Source of the DNA: CANNBR01 sp964604015 | GTDB taxonomy: Bacteria > Babelota > Babeliae > Babelales > CAIQNR01 | DNA length: 31,914 nucleotides | Direction: 5' to 3' | NCBI GenBank assembly: GCA_964604015.1 | Contig: CAZRXF010000009.1 | Span: 1 to 31,914, forward strand | Shown: piece by piece, positions 8,155 through 16,160 of the stretch | How the letters are laid out: every line of letters begins with the position of its first letter | How positions within the stretch are numbered: the stretch's first letter is position 1 | The notes under the pieces: model-generated | Seen by the model: only the letters and a program-made list of their open reading frames with translations | Databases searched by the model: none | Told to the model about the DNA's origin: nothing | Position numbers and translations under genes: made by a program

Positions 8155-8562
8155 CTATATCTTGCAGCTCGGTTCTTGCAGCTGACAACAGAGCCATGCC
8201 CCATTGCTTGGAGCCCTTCCAGCAAATTCTGGATCCCCTGTGCTCAACGTTGTCTTCGGTTCAATCAGTAAGATCGATACTTCTTCACGCGCAACAGGTC
8301 GATGTTCAAGCCCCTTAGGCATGACAACAAAGTCTCCTGCTTTTAGATGAAGAACCTGACCTGGAACTTCCATCTCCAATTCACCGCTTACGATAATAAA
8401 AAGCTCGTCTTCATTATCATGTTTATGCCAGGCATATTCGCCTTTAAATTTGACTACTTTAACGTAATCATCGTTACATTCAGCAATAATTTTTTGAGAC
8501 CACAAATCAGAAAATTTATCTAATTCTTGAGCAATACTCGTCCCTACTAACTTCCTTTTCAT
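8155..8562 (-). CDS. Single-domain cupin protein
   Basis: The 135-residue protein is one cupin barrel. Cupin motif 1 is WHKHDNEDELFIIVSGELEME, giving probable metal ligands H46, H48 and a nearby glutamate (E51 or E53); motif 2 is GDFVVMPKGLEHRPV, giving H87. It resembles the small cupins related to the C-terminal half of mannose-6-phosphate isomerase, a group in which function is rarely known from sequence. Substrate is therefore unassigned. The start is well supported: AAAGGAGAGG lies just before the ATG. It sits downstream of rpsT but is separated from it by a strong terminator, so it is probably transcribed on its own. It has no signal peptide and is likely cytoplasmic. Confidence 0.85.
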   Translation of the reverse strand: MKRKLVGTSIAQELDKFSDLWSQKIIAECNDDYVKVVKFKGEYAWHKHDNEDELFIIVSGELEMEVPGQVLHLKAGDFVVMPKGLEHRPVAREEVSILLIEPKTTLSTGDPEFAGRAPSNGAWLCCQLQEPSCKI

Positions 8563-8620
8563 TCACCTCTCCTTTTGAATTACGGTCATTTAACGGTTTC
8601 TACGCACCAATTTGGGCATA

Positions 8621-8680
8621 ATAAAAAATCCCGCCACTCTTGTGTTTCTTAAACGAAACTAAAGATGCAGGATTTTTTAT
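8621..8680. terminator. Rho-independent terminator downstream of rpsT, symmetrical on both strands
   Basis: ATAAAAAATCC (8621-8631) pairs with GGATTTTTTAT (8670-8680). Inside is a second small hairpin GTTTC/GAAAC (8644-8648 and 8654-8658). The T run follows the stem when read from rpsT. Confidence 0.82.
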
Positions 8681-8698
8681 TTTTAATTTGAACGGGAG

Positions 8699-8977
8699 TT
8701 ACTTAGAAGCTTCAGCCTTAAGAGCCGCTACCTTAAGAGCAAGTCTGCTCACTTTGCGGTCAACGGTATTTGCGTGAAGTACGCCCTTGTTCTTTGCTCT
8801 GCGCAATTGAGCTTCTGCTGCTTTGAATGATTCAACAGATGCTTCGTAATCTTGTGCAGTCACCGCGTTCATAACTTTTTTGATTGCCGTTTTGATTGCG
8901 GTCTTACGAGCCAAGTTAAGTTTGCGGTTTACTTCGTCTTGACGAGCTCTTTTTTTTGCTGACTTTATATTCGCCAT
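8699..8977 (-). CDS. rpsT: 30S ribosomal protein S20
   Basis: The 92-residue, Lys/Ala-rich all-helical protein has the S20 signature at both ends: MANIKSAKKRARQ at the N-terminus and KGVLHANTVDRKVSRLALKV at the C-terminus. S20 is a primary binder of 16S rRNA and is needed for small-subunit assembly. Length matches the family (about 85-95). A good Shine-Dalgarno (AAAGGTG) precedes the ATG. It follows rpmB with only 9 nt between, so the two are one transcript, an arrangement not seen in E. coli, where rpmB pairs with rpmG. A terminator follows at 8621-8680. Confidence 0.97.
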   Translation of the reverse strand: MANIKSAKKRARQDEVNRKLNLARKTAIKTAIKKVMNAVTAQDYEASVESFKAAEAQLRRAKNKGVLHANTVDRKVSRLALKVAALKAEASK

Positions 8978-8986
8978 GTATCACCT

Positions 8987-9190
8987 TTAGAGGACTTTTG
9001 TAACTTTTTCTGCTTTTACGCACTTTGTGCACACGCTGCTGTGGTGTACTTTTTTGCGGCAGTCACTTGCCAACACAAAGTGCATTTTGTGTACGTTTGG
9101 GTACACCCAACGTTTAACGCGGTTATTCGCCTTACTTACCAAATTGGCTACTTGAGGCTTTTTTCCGCAAACAAAACACATTCTCGACAT
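8987..9190 (-). CDS. rpmB: 50S ribosomal protein L28
   Basis: The 67-residue protein begins MSRMCFVCGKKPQVANLVSKANNRVKRW cut short here as the family entry and contains two cysteine pairs, C5-x2-C8 and C54-x2-C57, which form the zinc ribbon of the C+ type of L28. The middle (RWVYPNVHK) is the usual rRNA-binding stretch. An ATG at 9190 has GAAGGAA upstream. It is the first gene of an rpmB-rpsT transcript driven by the promoter at 9255-9282. Keeping all four zinc cysteines suggests that the lineage does not rely on a zinc-free replacement copy. Confidence 0.95.
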   Translation of the reverse strand: MSRMCFVCGKKPQVANLVSKANNRVKRWVYPNVHKMHFVLASDCRKKVHHSSVCTKCVKAEKVTKVL

Positions 9191-9254
9191 GCTTACATTC
9201 CTTCGTCGCTAACAATCCACGTTCACTTTAGATTTTTTTGGAGGATGAGGTTCT

Positions 9255-9282
9255 AGTATAGCAAAACCCCCCTGTTTATCAA
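9255..9282 (-). promoter_or_regulatory. Promoter of rpmB-rpsT
   Basis: On the minus strand TTGATA (9277-9282), a 16-nt spacer and TATACT (9255-9260) precede rpmB by about 65 nt. The -35 overlaps the suhB stop codon, so the ribosomal pair can be expressed separately from suhB. Confidence 0.78.
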
Positions 9283-10082
9283 ACTCCAGCTGTTTTCTGT
9301 ACTATGGGCAGAATTTGGTCATAAATAGGCTTAGTTCCACCAATAAAGGTACTGTTCTCAGGACCAATGGCACCACCTTGTAGATTTGAAAAGACCCCGC
9401 CAGCCTCTTTAATAAGCAAAGAACCGGCCGCAATATCCCACCATTTGGTCATCTGATACAGGCACACTTCAAATCTGCCTGCCGCGCAATACGCGCTATC
9501 AAGTGCCGCCGCCCCATAATCTCGCAGATGAGGTCGTTCAGATAAAGCATACGGTTCAAGCCCTTTCAAGATCCCTGGAAGATCTTCGTTACACAACACG
9601 AGCATCGATTGATTAAGCTTAGTTTCTTGAGAAACAGAAAGCCGTGTTCCATTCAAAAACGCGCCCTGCCCCTTTTGCGCCGAAAAAAGCTGGTCCATTG
9701 CTGGCTGATACACCACACCCAAAATCGGTTCATTACGGTACGTTAATGCAATCGACACACAAAAGTGAGGCAGCCCATGGGCAAAGTTGGTAGTCCCATC
9801 AAGTGGATCGATTACCCACTGGTACTCATTGCCAGCTTGTATCCCTGTTTCTTCGGCATAAAACCCTGCACCAAGAACCAAAGGCCGTAACGCTTCAATC
9901 AAATATTTTTCGCTTGCAAGATCGGCCTGCGTGGCAAAACTGCCATCAGCTTTGTACGATTTAACCAGCGATGCATCATGGCGGTATGACAACAAAATAT
10001 CTCCCGCCTTGCGCGCACGGACTTCAATTTCTCGAAGCACTGAAGTAAGTGCTCCCGTACTCAGCTGTTCCTGACTGTTCAT
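9279..10082 (-). CDS. suhB: Inositol-monophosphatase family protein (SuhB type)
   Basis: The 267-residue protein has the three metal-binding signatures of the family: FYAEETG, WVIDPLDGTTNFAHGLPHFCVSIA, and WDIAAGSLLIKEAGG. The family hydrolyses inositol-1-phosphate or related phosphate monoesters with Mg2+; in E. coli SuhB also works as a partner of the ribosomal-RNA antitermination complex. The length is standard and all metal ligands are present, so it should be an active phosphatase, but the physiological substrate cannot be told from the sequence. It lies 19 nt downstream of ftsH on the same strand and is probably co-transcribed with it. Confidence 0.93.
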   Translation of the reverse strand: MNSQEQLSTGALTSVLREIEVRARKAGDILLSYRHDASLVKSYKADGSFATQADLASEKYLIEALRPLVLGAGFYAEETGIQAGNEYQWVIDPLDGTTNFAHGLPHFCVSIALTYRNEPILGVVYQPAMDQLFSAQKGQGAFLNGTRLSVSQETKLNQSMLVLCNEDLPGILKGLEPYALSERPHLRDYGAAALDSAYCAAGRFEVCLYQMTKWWDIAAGSLLIKEAGGVFSNLQGGAIGPENSTFIGGTKPIYDQILPIVQKTAGV

Positions 10083-10101
10083 GCATGAACCTTTTTTATG
10101 A

Positions 10102-11913
10102 TTATGAAAGCTTGAAATCTTCTCGAGAAGGAATACCTAGAAGCTCGTAAATCTCACTTGCGTACATCGTTTCTTTTTCAAGAAGCGCTTGCGCCAAGGC
10201 ATTCAGCTTATCACGATGCTCTACAAGTAATACCTGTGCCTTTTTGTAGCACTCATCAACGATACGGCGCACCTCGTTATCAATGCGTTCTGCCGTGTGT
10301 TGCGAGTAGACAAAATCACCCTGATACTGCGAGTACACAATTGGCCCTAAATCTTCGGACATTCCATAGCGGCATACCATGTCTCGGGCTATTTCTGTTG
10401 CGTGACGGAAATCGCTGTACGCCCCCGTTGCCATTTTTCCAAACACCAACTCTTCAGCGATGCGCCCACCCAGCAAACTTTGCATACTTGCAAGCATCTC
10501 ATCACGCGTCGTTGAATATTTTTCACGTTCAGGAAGGTGATGCGTCACCCCAAGCGCACGTCCACGAGGAACAATGGTTACTTTGTGGAGCGGATCAGTA
10601 TCTTCCGGAAGCAACAAGCGAATTAAGGCGTGACCAGCTTCATGGTACGCAGTCATTTTGCGATCATCTTCAGAAAGGACGATAGTGCGTAGTTCTTTAC
10701 CGAGGAGCACTTTGTCTCGAGCTTCTTCAAAATCTTTGAGCGTTACCATCGGCTGATTCTCTTTTGAGGCAATAATGGCAGCTTCATTGATCAAGTTTGC
10801 AAGGTCGGCACCCGAAAAGCCTGGCGTTCCTCGAGCAATCTTTTTCATATCAACATCAGCGTCGATCTGAACTCCTTGTGCATGCACCTTGAGGATCTGT
10901 TCACGGCTGACCAAATCAGGAAACGGAACTTCAATGCGACGGTCAAAACGACCAGGACGCAAAAGCGCTTTATCAAGCACATCAGGTCTGTTAGTTGCAG
11001 CAAGCACAATGACCGGTTCTTTTGCCGTTTCAAACCCATCCATTTCTGTCAGAAGCTGGTTCAGAGTCTGTTCACGTTCATCGTTACCCCCGCCGCCAAT
11101 GCCACTTCCACGAGAACGACCAACTGCATCAATTTCGTCGATGAATATAATACTTGGAGCCGTCTTACGCGCTTGAGCAAAAAGATCACGAACACGAGAC
11201 GCACCAACACCCACAAACACTTCTATAAAATCAGAACCGCTGATGCTAAAAAAGGGACAGTTTGCTTCACCTGCCACTGCACGTGCAAGAAGCGTTTTAC
11301 CGTTACCAGGCTCACCAACTAACAGCGCACCGCGTGTAATTTTTGCACCGAGACGCTTGTATTTCTCAGGATTTTTCAAGAAATCGACAACGTCCTGCAG
11401 TTCTTCTTTTGCCTCCGTTGCACCAGCAACAGAGCTAAACTTTTCCTTGATGGTTGAAGGCAAAAACATTTTTGCACGGCTCTTTCCCATCGTGAAAATA
11501 TTACCGCCACCATTTCCACTGTTTTTTCCAGGACGGAACATGTACCAAATAAACGCAAGACCAAAAATGAATGCTAAAATAATCAGAATCTGAGAAAGAC
11601 CCATGCGCGTTGAGGCATCCTTGAAATTGATATCAAGCCCCTTCTTTTGAAGCTTTTCCCACATCTGCGGATCAACCGGAGTAATCGTCTGATAGATCTG
11701 ATTATCATCAGCTCTCCATTGAGCTACTGGGCCATCAACTTCAACTTCTTTCACCTTACCGCTTTCAACAGCAGTCAAAAATTGAGAGAAACTACGTTCA
11801 CTTTTTGAACGAACGTCATGATGGAGTTTGGTAACCACTAAGAGACATACCATTCCCACGACAACTGCGATAATCAGGTTACGCGGACCGCTACTGCTAT
11901 TGCGTCCTTTCAT
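10102..11913 (-). CDS. ftsH: ATP-dependent zinc metalloprotease FtsH
   Basis: The 603-residue protein has two membrane segments (residues ~12-30 and ~106-126) around a periplasmic domain, then the AAA+ module and the M41 protease. Walker A is GEPGNGKT (200-207), Walker B is IIFIDE (255-260), and RPGRFDRR (319-326) carries the arginine finger. The zinc site is HEAGH (424-428). FtsH is a membrane hexamer that degrades misfolded membrane proteins and some short-lived cytoplasmic regulators. Length is a little below E. coli FtsH (644), mostly at the C-terminus. AAAGGAA lies before the ATG and a near-consensus promoter is at 11982-12010. suhB follows closely. Confidence 0.97.
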   Translation of the reverse strand: MKGRNSSSGPRNLIIAVVVGMVCLLVVTKLHHDVRSKSERSFSQFLTAVESGKVKEVEVDGPVAQWRADDNQIYQTITPVDPQMWEKLQKKGLDINFKDASTRMGLSQILIILAFIFGLAFIWYMFRPGKNSGNGGGNIFTMGKSRAKMFLPSTIKEKFSSVAGATEAKEELQDVVDFLKNPEKYKRLGAKITRGALLVGEPGNGKTLLARAVAGEANCPFFSISGSDFIEVFVGVGASRVRDLFAQARKTAPSIIFIDEIDAVGRSRGSGIGGGGNDEREQTLNQLLTEMDGFETAKEPVIVLAATNRPDVLDKALLRPGRFDRRIEVPFPDLVSREQILKVHAQGVQIDADVDMKKIARGTPGFSGADLANLINEAAIIASKENQPMVTLKDFEEARDKVLLGKELRTIVLSEDDRKMTAYHEAGHALIRLLLPEDTDPLHKVTIVPRGRALGVTHHLPEREKYSTTRDEMLASMQSLLGGRIAEELVFGKMATGAYSDFRHATEIARDMVCRYGMSEDLGPIVYSQYQGDFVYSQHTAERIDNEVRRIVDECYKKAQVLLVEHRDKLNALAQALLEKETMYASEIYELLGIPSREDFKLS

Positions 11914-11981
11914 AAAGTTCCTTTACTGATGATGGTGAAGTTTTAAAGAGGCCGTGCCCCACTCCTCTTTTTCTAGCTGTC

Positions 11982-12010
11982 AGTATAGTAAAAACAGGCG
12001 ACAGTGTCGA
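11982..12010 (-). promoter_or_regulatory. Promoter of ftsH-suhB
   Basis: TCGACA (12005-12010), a 17-nt spacer and TATACT (11982-11987) on the minus strand lie just after the tolB stop, about 70 nt before the ftsH start. Only one base of the -35 and one base of the -10 differ from consensus. Confidence 0.8.
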
Positions 12011-12019
12011 CCTTATGCC

Positions 12020-13336
12020 CTATCCAATAACCGGAAGTGCGCCATAGACAGACGACCACGCTGGGTAGGTACAAGTCTTACCCTCAGGAGTAAGGAATCT
12101 GTCCTTTCCTGTCAGTAATGAATGGGACACAATACGTTGATTTTTCCCCTCAACACATCCGTAGGCAATATAGTTTCCACACGCCGACCAGGTACATTCT
12201 TGTTTATGACCAGCATCGAAGGTGACTTGCTTTTCCTGCTTTTTAACAAAGTCATAGGTAAAAATCTGCATGATCCCTTTTTCCAGCTTTGAGTAGGCAA
12301 GTTTATTAGTTGCTTCACAATAACTTGGTGAACTGCATGCAGCCCCTTCAGTTAATCGCTCAATGGCCTCTTCTTTACGGTTCATGTAATACAGCTGTGG
12401 ACGACCAAGTTCAAAATCAGAGCAAAAAACAATGTCTCCATTTGGCAAGAACACCGGACAGATGTTGTTTCCCGAGTTGTAAGTCAGACGGGTATATCCC
12501 ACTTTTTTAAGCTTTTTATTGTACCCATAATGGTATAACTGACTGCTGCCATCACGAGAGAGGCAGAGCACCACTTCTTTACCGTCGTAAGAAAAGGAAG
12601 GAAGCATATTGAGTCCATCAAAACTTGATGCCACTACTTCTGCTCGATCAAGCGTGCAGGACACCAACTGAATATTGATCGGCGTGTATTTTGAGTAGGT
12701 AAGCGTGATGTTTTCAGGATCACGGTTCCAGCGAGGAGCAATGATTTGTCGATTTGAATGTTTCAAAACTTCTGGATGGGATCCATCAAAGTCCGCCACA
12801 TATACCACTGTTTCTCCCTGCTTTTTTCCTGCTTGGCAATAGGCCAACTTTGAACAAGCAAACGGTTTGTTATTCGTAATGGCAGGAATGATTGAATCAG
12901 CAATTGCATATCCCCACCCACGAGCAACATCACCCTGTTTAGGCACTCGATAGCCAGCCTGCATCACGCCCTTATGTGTATCATACAAACGCCATTCGTA
13001 AATCTTGTCACCTTTTTCTTCGTTTAAGAAAAGTACAAAATGATGTCCAAGTTCTCGCAAGGCAAGCACTTTCTTTTTTGTGTAATCGCCCCGCTTTGCT
13101 CCTTGTTCAACGTCAATTGCCAATTGCTCCGTATATTCAAGTGCTCGTTTAACTGCTTCGCACACCTCTTGAGAACGTGTATCGGACATTCCCAAAGCGA
13201 TAACCTTGATGTTTTTCTTCCCAATTTTGTGTGCCCCCACTTCTACTTTGATTGCTGTCTGTTCTTCTGTTTGTTTTGCTTGAAGGTTATGGCCAGACAC
13301 CAGCAGTGCAAGAAGGAGTATTCTTTTCTTTTTCAT
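12020..13336 (-). CDS. tolB: TolB, periplasmic beta-propeller of the Tol system
   Basis: The 438-residue protein has a cleavable signal peptide (KKKRILLLALLVSGHNLQA), an N-terminal domain (~35-155) and a C-terminal series of beta-propeller repeats of the PD40 kind, seen as PRWNRDPENITLTYSK, PSFSYDGKEVVLCLSRDG, PVFLPNGDIVFCSD, PSYCEATNKLAYSK and CTWSACGNYIAYG. TolB works in the periplasm with TolA and Pal to pull the outer membrane inward during division. Length and architecture match E. coli TolB (430). Several extra cysteines are present in the propeller. It is the last gene of tolQ-tolR-tolA-tolB, 20 nt after tolA. No pal or cpoB gene follows; ftsH with its own promoter does. Confidence 0.92.
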   Translation of the reverse strand: MKKKRILLLALLVSGHNLQAKQTEEQTAIKVEVGAHKIGKKNIKVIALGMSDTRSQEVCEAVKRALEYTEQLAIDVEQGAKRGDYTKKKVLALRELGHHFVLFLNEEKGDKIYEWRLYDTHKGVMQAGYRVPKQGDVARGWGYAIADSIIPAITNNKPFACSKLAYCQAGKKQGETVVYVADFDGSHPEVLKHSNRQIIAPRWNRDPENITLTYSKYTPINIQLVSCTLDRAEVVASSFDGLNMLPSFSYDGKEVVLCLSRDGSSQLYHYGYNKKLKKVGYTRLTYNSGNNICPVFLPNGDIVFCSDFELGRPQLYYMNRKEEAIERLTEGAACSSPSYCEATNKLAYSKLEKGIMQIFTYDFVKKQEKQVTFDAGHKQECTWSACGNYIAYGCVEGKNQRIVSHSLLTGKDRFLTPEGKTCTYPAWSSVYGALPVIG

Positions 13337-13356
13337 CTTTTTCGCTCTTATTTGTC

Positions 13357-14193
13357 TTACGGTTTAAATGCTATTGTGATCCGCTTTCCCCACACTTCAT
13401 GAGGAAACACTACCTGTTCAATTGTTTCTTGTACGGAAAGGTCGTATACCAAGCTTCCCGTTTTTTTCAAAAATTGTGTCTCCTGCACAGCCCCGTCCCA
13501 TCCAATTGCCACCATAACTTCACAGTATTGCTCAGCAGCCATTCCTACAGGTGCTTCCCACACTGAAAAAATGGATTCTTGCAGCTTTTGGTGAATCTGA
13601 AGCGCATCAAGTTCCTGCTGTGTGAGATACACAATTTCTTGTCCTTCCTGACCAGACTGCTGCACGGTCTCAACGACAGCTTGCTCTTCAACTTTTGGTG
13701 ACTCTACCGGCGGCATTTCCTCTTTTTTGGGAGGAACTGATTCTTCCACTTTTGGCTTTTCAACAAGCTTTTGTCCAGAAACTACTGACTTTGTTTTGTC
13801 TTTTTCTTTTACCTTCGTCTGCTTCTTTTCCTGCAGAACGTTTTTGCCCTTTTTCTTAGCCCCTTTTTTACCGCCATTTACCTGTTTTTTTGCAACCTTT
13901 TGCTTTACCACCGTGGTAGGAGCCTTGCTCTTCTTTTTCTGTGTTGAAGTGGTTATACCACTGCCAGCTCCTTTCTTGCCCCCCTTTGCTAACGCAGAAC
14001 GAGAAGCTGAAAGAGGCAAAAGTTTAACTACCGCTTGAGAAGAAATACGAGAAGAAAGATCGACAAATAAACGCTGATGATAGTCTTTATAGATAAAAAG
14101 AAGCGCAAAGCAGGCAACCACATGCAAGATACAAGAAAGTGCAATAACTGAGCGCGGGTTACGCAGAGAGTTTTGAAGTTGCAAGAGCAACAT
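13357..14193 (-). CDS. tolA: TolA-like (TolA/TonB-type) energy-transducing envelope protein
   Basis: The 278-residue protein has one N-terminal membrane segment (VIALSCILHVVACFALLFIY), a long Lys- and Glu/Pro-rich middle that would span the periplasm, and a C-terminal domain of TolA/TonB type (FSVWEAPVGMAAEQYCEVMVAIGWDG cut here, ending RITIAFKP). Sequence alone between TolA and TonB is ambiguous; the position between tolR and tolB decides for TolA. It links the proton-driven TolQR motor to TolB. The middle is shorter and less helical than in E. coli TolA (421 residues). The start overlaps tolR by 35 nt and uses a G-rich ribosome site (GGGGGTGAG) that lies in a run of eight G on the coding strand. 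Confidence 0.87.
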   Translation of the reverse strand: MLLLQLQNSLRNPRSVIALSCILHVVACFALLFIYKDYHQRLFVDLSSRISSQAVVKLLPLSASRSALAKGGKKGAGSGITTSTQKKKSKAPTTVVKQKVAKKQVNGGKKGAKKKGKNVLQEKKQTKVKEKDKTKSVVSGQKLVEKPKVEESVPPKKEEMPPVESPKVEEQAVVETVQQSGQEGQEIVYLTQQELDALQIHQKLQESIFSVWEAPVGMAAEQYCEVMVAIGWDGAVQETQFLKKTGSLVYDLSVQETIEQVVFPHEVWGKRITIAFKP

Positions 14194-14590
14194 AGCTCAC
14201 CCCCCCCACATACTTTATCTTGTCCACAAGCTCGATGACTTTTCCGTAGTGGGCAGTTGTATCTGCCTTAACAAACACTGTTTTTTCGTTTCCTTTTCCG
14301 ACCATTTTTTTAAGCTTTTCGATCAGATCTTTTTCTGCAACCTTGGTCTCATTCAAAAAAAGTGTCCCGGTCTTATCAAGAGATACCGTGATGTCCTTAC
14401 CAGTAACTTCTTTTGTTTCTTGCATATTGCCTTTAGGAAGTTCAACCTGCAACCCTGCTTCTTTTTTTATCATCGGACTTGCAATCATAAACACCACCAG
14501 CAAAACCCAGGCAGTATCGATGAGCGGCGTTAAACTAATTTCAGGAGACGAAAGGCCTTTTCGTCGTCTCGTTTGATACCATCGTTTCAT
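14159..14590 (-). CDS. tolR: TolR (ExbD/TolR family proton-channel subunit)
   Basis: The 143-residue protein has a basic N-terminus, one membrane segment beginning ISLTPLIDTAWVLLVVFMI with the essential proton-path aspartate D25, and a periplasmic domain that ends with VDKIKYVGGVSYVAL. With TolQ it forms the motor that turns proton flow into movement of TolA. Family length is about 140. Its start lies 50 nt inside tolQ, with GGGAGAGG as ribosome site, and its end overlaps tolA, so all three genes are translationally linked. Near its 3' end the coding strand has a run of eight G (14200-14207). Confidence 0.93.
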   Translation of the reverse strand: MKRWYQTRRRKGLSSPEISLTPLIDTAWVLLVVFMIASPMIKKEAGLQVELPKGNMQETKEVTGKDITVSLDKTGTLFLNETKVAEKDLIEKLKKMVGKGNEKTVFVKADTTAHYGKVIELVDKIKYVGGVSYVALATSKLSA

Positions 14591-15275
14591 GTAATTCCTC
14601 TCCCTCTACCGTACTACGAACAACCATTGTGTGAACTTGATCAGAAAAATGTCCCAGCGCATGTTCTAGCGAACGAACCCGTCCATTCAAATAATGGAAC
14701 ATAACCAACATTGGTATCGCGATCATCAGTCCAGCCATGGTGGTCATCAATGCTTCTGCCATCCCCGGCGCAATCGTTACAATGTCAGCAGATTGTTTTT
14801 CACTGATACTGATGAACGAATTGGTCAACCCCCAAACCGTACCAAAAAGACCCACTAGTGGACCTGAAGCTGCCGCAACAGAAAGCACAGAAAGGTAGGA
14901 TTCTTCGTCATACACCAGAGAGTCAACGACTGAATAACGACGGGCATCGAGATACTCAAGATCGCGATCAGAAAGTTTACCCTTTTTTTGTGTGATCGAC
15001 TGCATTTCATGGACATATTCAAGCAGTACCACACCCGGCAATGTCTCTGCCTCTTGGTTGGTAAAATGTATCAGTTCCTGACGCGACGTAATTCGCCTTA
15101 TTTTTTTTGAAGCTTCTCGGACTTGTTTATCCTTGAGATTGAAAAGATTCCACTTATAAAAGATGAGCGCCCAGCAGGCAATAGATACTCCCAAAAGTAT
15201 GACCAAAATCACTTTTGTCATAACATCTGATTGCTCAACCAAGTGCCAGAGCGCGTTTCCAAAGAACAGTTTCAT
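14541..15275 (-). CDS. tolQ: TolQ (ExbB/TolQ family proton-channel subunit)
   Basis: The 244-residue protein has three membrane segments: VILVILLGVSIACWALIFY near the N-terminus, and the two conserved ones in the C-terminal half, around AASGPLVGLFGTVWGLTNSF and EALMTTMAGLMIAIPMLVMF. This is the standard TolQ/ExbB plan with a cytoplasmic domain between the first and second. It surrounds TolR in the inner membrane. I place the start at the ATG at 15275, which has AAGGAAG 5 nt before it; an in-frame ATG at 15314 would add 13 polar residues with no ribosome site. It heads the tol cluster; no convincing promoter is visible just upstream. Confidence 0.93.
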   Translation of the reverse strand: MKLFFGNALWHLVEQSDVMTKVILVILLGVSIACWALIFYKWNLFNLKDKQVREASKKIRRITSRQELIHFTNQEAETLPGVVLLEYVHEMQSITQKKGKLSDRDLEYLDARRYSVVDSLVYDEESYLSVLSVAAASGPLVGLFGTVWGLTNSFISISEKQSADIVTIAPGMAEALMTTMAGLMIAIPMLVMFHYLNGRVRSLEHALGHFSDQVHTMVVRSTVEGEELHETMVSNETTKRPFVS

Positions 15276-15454
15276 AATCTTCCTTTTCTTAAGTTCATAA
15301 TGAGCTGTAAGCATAACGCAAGTTGGGGTAGATCGCTACCGTTTAACATACCGTTCTTCTTCTCTTTCTACTCTCGTCTCCAAACAGGAACAAGTCAGAA
15401 CGTTTTCACGAACCAATCACACCATAATTTGTACTAACTCACTTGACTCTACAA

Positions 15455-15483
15455 TTGACAAAATCCACTTCTGTCAGTATTTT
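15455..15483 (+). promoter_or_regulatory. Promoter of the exported protein gene at 15524
   Basis: A perfect TTGACA (15455-15460), a 17-nt spacer and TATTTT (15478-15483) lie about 40 nt before the start codon. The rest of the 15276-15523 gap holds a small palindromic stretch near 15331-15344 but no gene I can support. Confidence 0.72.
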
Positions 15484-15523
15484 TTATACAAAATACCTTA
15501 TATAAATTTGAAGAAAGGTTCCT

Positions 15524-16090
15524 ATGAAAAAAAGTTATGCAACTACGGCGCTTTTAAGTTTTTTCGTCTTTCAAAATTGTACTCGCCCTGCATCTTTCAG
15601 GTTCCCGACTGCTTCTGTTGTGATGAACGATTTCGATTGTGTAGTTAAAACATTCGAGAATTACTCTCTGAAGAACGTATCTGATGAACAGCCTTTGGGA
15701 AGTGAAATGAGTGCCCTTTTTGAGCTAATCAAAAACATAGAATCTCAGCCAGCTGATAGTCTTTTTTTCTGTGGGGATAATTTTTCTGTTAAAACATCTA
15801 GCAAGTTAGCACAAAGACTTATAACTCACCATGCGCAAGCCTTTTTAACCGGAGCAGAAAAAGCAAAATTGCCTGTGCCATTGAATTTCCCCAAAGGGAA
15901 TCCACTCGAAGAGAGGCTTCTCTCCATTGATACTTTTATGTGTAGATTTAAAGATGACGGTCTTATCACCGACCAAAAGGCTGCTACTTTATTTCAATTC
16001 AAAATACTCTTTTGCAAGATGTACTTGCACAGTTGCAAAATGAAGGAAACACTTGCACGTACGGCGATAGTTGATTCCGCGAATTCTTAA
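15524..16090 (+). CDS. Exported protein of unknown function (188 residues)
   Basis: I do not recognise this protein. It starts with a signal peptide (MKKSYATTALLSFFVFQNC). The cysteine at residue 19 ends the hydrophobic stretch, but the preceding residues (FQN) are a poor lipobox, so a lipoprotein is possible and not shown. The remainder looks soluble and mainly helical, with several cysteines (FFCGDNF, FMCRFKDD, FCKMYLHSCKM) that could form disulfides in the periplasm. GAAAGG precedes the ATG, and a strong promoter (15455-15483) makes it an independent transcription unit. It converges on cca. Confidence 0.75.
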   Translation: MKKSYATTALLSFFVFQNCTRPASFRFPTASVVMNDFDCVVKTFENYSLKNVSDEQPLGSEMSALFELIKNIESQPADSLFFCGDNFSVKTSSKLAQRLITHHAQAFLTGAEKAKLPVPLNFPKGNPLEERLLSIDTFMCRFKDDGLITDQKAATLFQFKILFCKMYLHSCKMKETLARTAIVDSANS

Positions 16091-16104
16091 ATATAATTCT
16101 TAAA

Positions 16105-16160
16105 GAGTTAAAGGGATAGGAAGGAGATCATTTCATTATCCTCACCAATTCCTTTAACTC
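16105..16160. repeat. Inverted repeat between the convergent 15524 gene and cca
   Basis: GAGTTAAAGG (16105-16114) is the exact reverse complement of CCTTTAACTC (16151-16160), and inside it GGATA (16114-16118) faces TATCC (16137-16141). There is no T run, so a classic terminator is not shown; it may be an RNA stem serving the convergent ends, and the right arm lies in cca coding sequence. Confidence 0.4.
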
